DNA of 64,000 nucleotides, taken from positions 124,001 through 188,000 of the forward strand of contig RAZE01000004.1 in the NCBI GenBank assembly GCA_003611955.1. The letters are read 5' to 3'. Positions within the stretch are counted from its first letter, which is position 1; each line of letters starts with the position of its first letter. This DNA is from a bacterium 1XD8-76. GTDB taxonomy: Bacteria > Bacillota > Clostridia > Lachnospirales > Lachnospiraceae. The notes under the pieces are model-generated. The model was not told the DNA's origin and made no database searches. It worked only from the letters and a program-made list of their open reading frames with translations. Of this stretch, positions 62,557 to 64,000 are shown piece by piece. The position numbers and the translations under genes were made by a program.

Positions 62557-64000
62557 TTACTGTCTCCAAATACGAATACGACGATTCTTTCCTCTTGGCG
62601 TATCAAAATAGATTCCTATGTCTTCAAGATTGCTCTTATTTTCATTCATTCTTCTTGTCAATACTGCTGAACTTTTGGGAAAGCTCCGCCCATCAACGCC
62701 GCATTCTTCTATCGCAAAAAGTTTTAAATCTTTATAAAACTCCGTAGGCGTACCTTCAATTTTTCCTTTATTCCCAGTCTGTTTCATATACTCTTCCAGA
62801 ATTGTCAATAAAGGTATCGATGAAATGACCGCTTCATTGATAATCTTTCGGTTCTCTCTGAATGCCTGTTCGACCTTCTTCCTATCATACCCTAACTGTC
62901 TTGCTGTTTTGACCGCAATGTCATAAAAATCACGCAGCCGGAAAGGAGATTTTGTTTCTACTGCTTCTGTATCGCCCAATACCCCCTGCACTGTCCTGCA
63001 CAGTGCTCCAAATACCCTGGGTAAATCCTCCTCCCATTCTTTTTTCATCTGACTGGGAGACAGCATCTGCTCTGGAGCAATCCGTTCCAGTTGTATAAAA
63101 ATTGTGCGGTCGGCCAGGTCACTTCTCACCACATTCTGACTTGTTCCATTAAAGCAGATAACAGCATTTAATTCCGTATATACCTGCTCTTCATCATGGA
63201 ACAATTTGCGTTTTGACTGCACGCCTTTTGTACAGGTTCTGCAGAACAAATCGCTAATTGTCCATGGAATGCTGCTCACATTGTCAAAAATCGTCATAAA
63301 GTTTGCTCCCAGAAGCAACGCCACATCATCTACTTTATGGGATAATGCATACAATCCGATTGTATGAGGGTCAATGATACTCTGTATTCTTTCCATGCAT
63401 GTGCTTTTGGATGCTCCCTTTTCACCATACATCTGAATGATTGGATGAAAAATTTCATCTCCCCAGAAACATGACACCAGAAAAGCGGACAAAAGTATTT
63501 CCTGCTGTTCATTTTTAAGGTTCAGTCTGTTATGAATATAGTATTTTAAATAATCCGGTTTTTGGGTAAAATCCGCTTTGCTCTGGGAAGCATGGACTGC
63601 ACTGTGTATGAATGTCACTTTACAGTTGTTAATATAGCGGATTTTCTCTTTTGTTATTTTTAAAATCCTGCCATCTTCTCTGATACAATCGTAATATATT
63701 GCATTTCCAGTTTTGGCAATCCGTCGATATAACTTTTTACGTTTGCCATGTACTTCCGCCAGCATCTCAAAATGAGCCTGCGCTTTTCTTTCCCCTTCTG
63801 ACGGCAGTATCAACTGAAAATACTGATAGCATATGTTCCGAAACCAGTTTTGAAATTGTTTACTGGCTATGGGAATTACCACACGATTTTCCTCACCCTC
63901 TGTAATCTGGATATAAGCCTTGCCTGTAGTAGAGCAGAAACATTCCACCTCATTTTCCAGTTCCCCAATGATTTTATTTATTTTATCCTGACCTTTTTCC
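62557..64000 (-). CDS. Prim-pol-type helicase/ATPase of a mobile element (5' partial)
   Basis: The frame is open to the window edge, so the 5' part is missing; a GTG at 63948 is not a true start, as EKGQDKINKIIGELENEVEC runs in frame before it. The visible part (about 480 residues) has Walker A-like MYGEKGASKSTCMERIQSII, Walker B-like ANFMTIFDNVSSI, and the segment ICFNGTSQNVVRSDLADRTI seen in helicase domains of phage and plasmid primase-polymerase proteins. The C-terminus (about 380-463) is a small basic winged-helix-like region. It probably drives replication of the element. Family naming is by motif likeness. Confidence 0.72.
   Translation of the reverse strand, partial: EKGQDKINKIIGELENEVECFCSTTGKAYIQITEGEENRVVIPIASKQFQNWFRNICYQYFQLILPSEGERKAQAHFEMLAEVHGKRKKLYRRIAKTGNAIYYDCIREDGRILKITKEKIRYINNCKVTFIHSAVHASQSKADFTQKPDYLKYYIHNRLNLKNEQQEILLSAFLVSCFWGDEIFHPIIQMYGEKGASKSTCMERIQSIIDPHTIGLYALSHKVDDVALLLGANFMTIFDNVSSIPWTISDLFCRTCTKGVQSKRKLFHDEEQVYTELNAVICFNGTSQNVVRSDLADRTIFIQLERIAPEQMLSPSQMKKEWEEDLPRVFGALCRTVQGVLGDTEAVETKSPFRLRDFYDIAVKTARQLGYDRKKVEQAFRENRKIINEAVISSIPLLTILEEYMKQTGNKGKIEGTPTEFYKDLKLFAIEECGVDGRSFPKSSAVLTRRMNENKSNLEDIGIYFDTPRGKNRRIRIWRQ

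Larger units (their letters stand above)
59943..64000. mobile_element. Part of an integrative mobile element
   Basis: A SymE-like gene, a large serine recombinase, a 31-residue ORF and a replication-type helicase lie in a row on the minus strand, a set typical of an integrative element. The right end is beyond 64000. The left end is not resolved: the 58930-59940 stretch (Rpn gene plus the 110-140 bases around it) may belong to it or be host. No att core can be named from a single sequence, since serine integrase sites share only a few bases. Region 59803-59942 shows no gene. Confidence 0.6.

Overview
The window reads as a chromosomal segment of a Gram-positive anaerobe of the Clostridia, most likely Lachnospiraceae. 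This rests on gene content, not on a marker comparison. The supporting genes are a LytTR/GHKL two-component pair, Rex, a DUF1292 protein, a Re-type citrate synthase beside a eukaryote-like NADP-isocitrate dehydrogenase, a class B sortase with a BspA-type leucine-rich surface protein, a high-cysteine mini-protein, an alr-mazF pair, and strong purine-rich Shine-Dalgarno sites throughout. No rRNA, tRNA or CRISPR array was seen.

Layout. 1-4.2 kb: end of a LytTR regulator/GHKL kinase operon, a small XRE regulator, a heptad-repeat coiled-coil protein, a DUF1266 membrane protein and an orphan AP2/HNH-like protein. 4.2-9 kb: minus-strand operon of a GlgX-like GH13 protein that appears to have lost its catalytic residues, a DUF5662 protein, trpS (TTG start) and a beta-propeller lactonase. 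9-13.8 kb: DUF1292, a UvrD-like helicase coupled to gltX, and a TepA-type ClpP-fold protease. 13.8-28.3 kb: a long minus-strand run holding a GT2 glycosyltransferase with a polytopic partner, metY, a zinc-ribbon protein, yebC, a CorC-like CBS protein, mazF, alr, nnrD/E, an MBOAT acyltransferase with an SGNH-like partner, rex and mscS. 28.5-33.9 kb: an ABC-F ATPase facing a Re-citrate synthase/gntR/icd operon whose promoter carries a 12-bp palindrome. 34-42.5 kb: surface and coiled-coil region with a second heptad-repeat protein, an intracellular subtilisin, two BspA-type proteins (one of 1669 residues with a TPKTG anchor) and sortase B. 42.6-51.6 kb: a Gly/Cys-rich mini-protein with two unknown proteins, leuS, an EF-G-like GTPase, tyrA and aroA. 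51.6-58.8 kb: a PilZ protein and a tricistron of solute-binding lipoprotein, hybrid histidine kinase and NhaC antiporter. 59-64 kb: mobile DNA with an Rpn-type nuclease, a SymE-like fusion, a large serine recombinase, a 31-residue ORF and a prim-pol-type helicase that runs off the window.

How the genes work together. Citrate synthase plus isocitrate dehydrogenase give the oxidative route toward 2-oxoglutarate and glutamate, with the FCD-type GntR encoded between them as probable local regulator; aconitase must lie elsewhere. Sortase B sits directly upstream of its probable substrate. TyrA and AroA form an aromatic amino acid unit. The binding protein-kinase-antiporter tricistron looks like a stand-alone sensing unit, as no ABC permease is nearby. 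The most unusual items are the apparently dead GH13 protein, the binding protein-kinase-NhaC unit, the two coiled-coil genes with DNA-level tandem repeats, the SymE-like fusion beside the recombinase, and the cysteine-rich mini-protein cluster.
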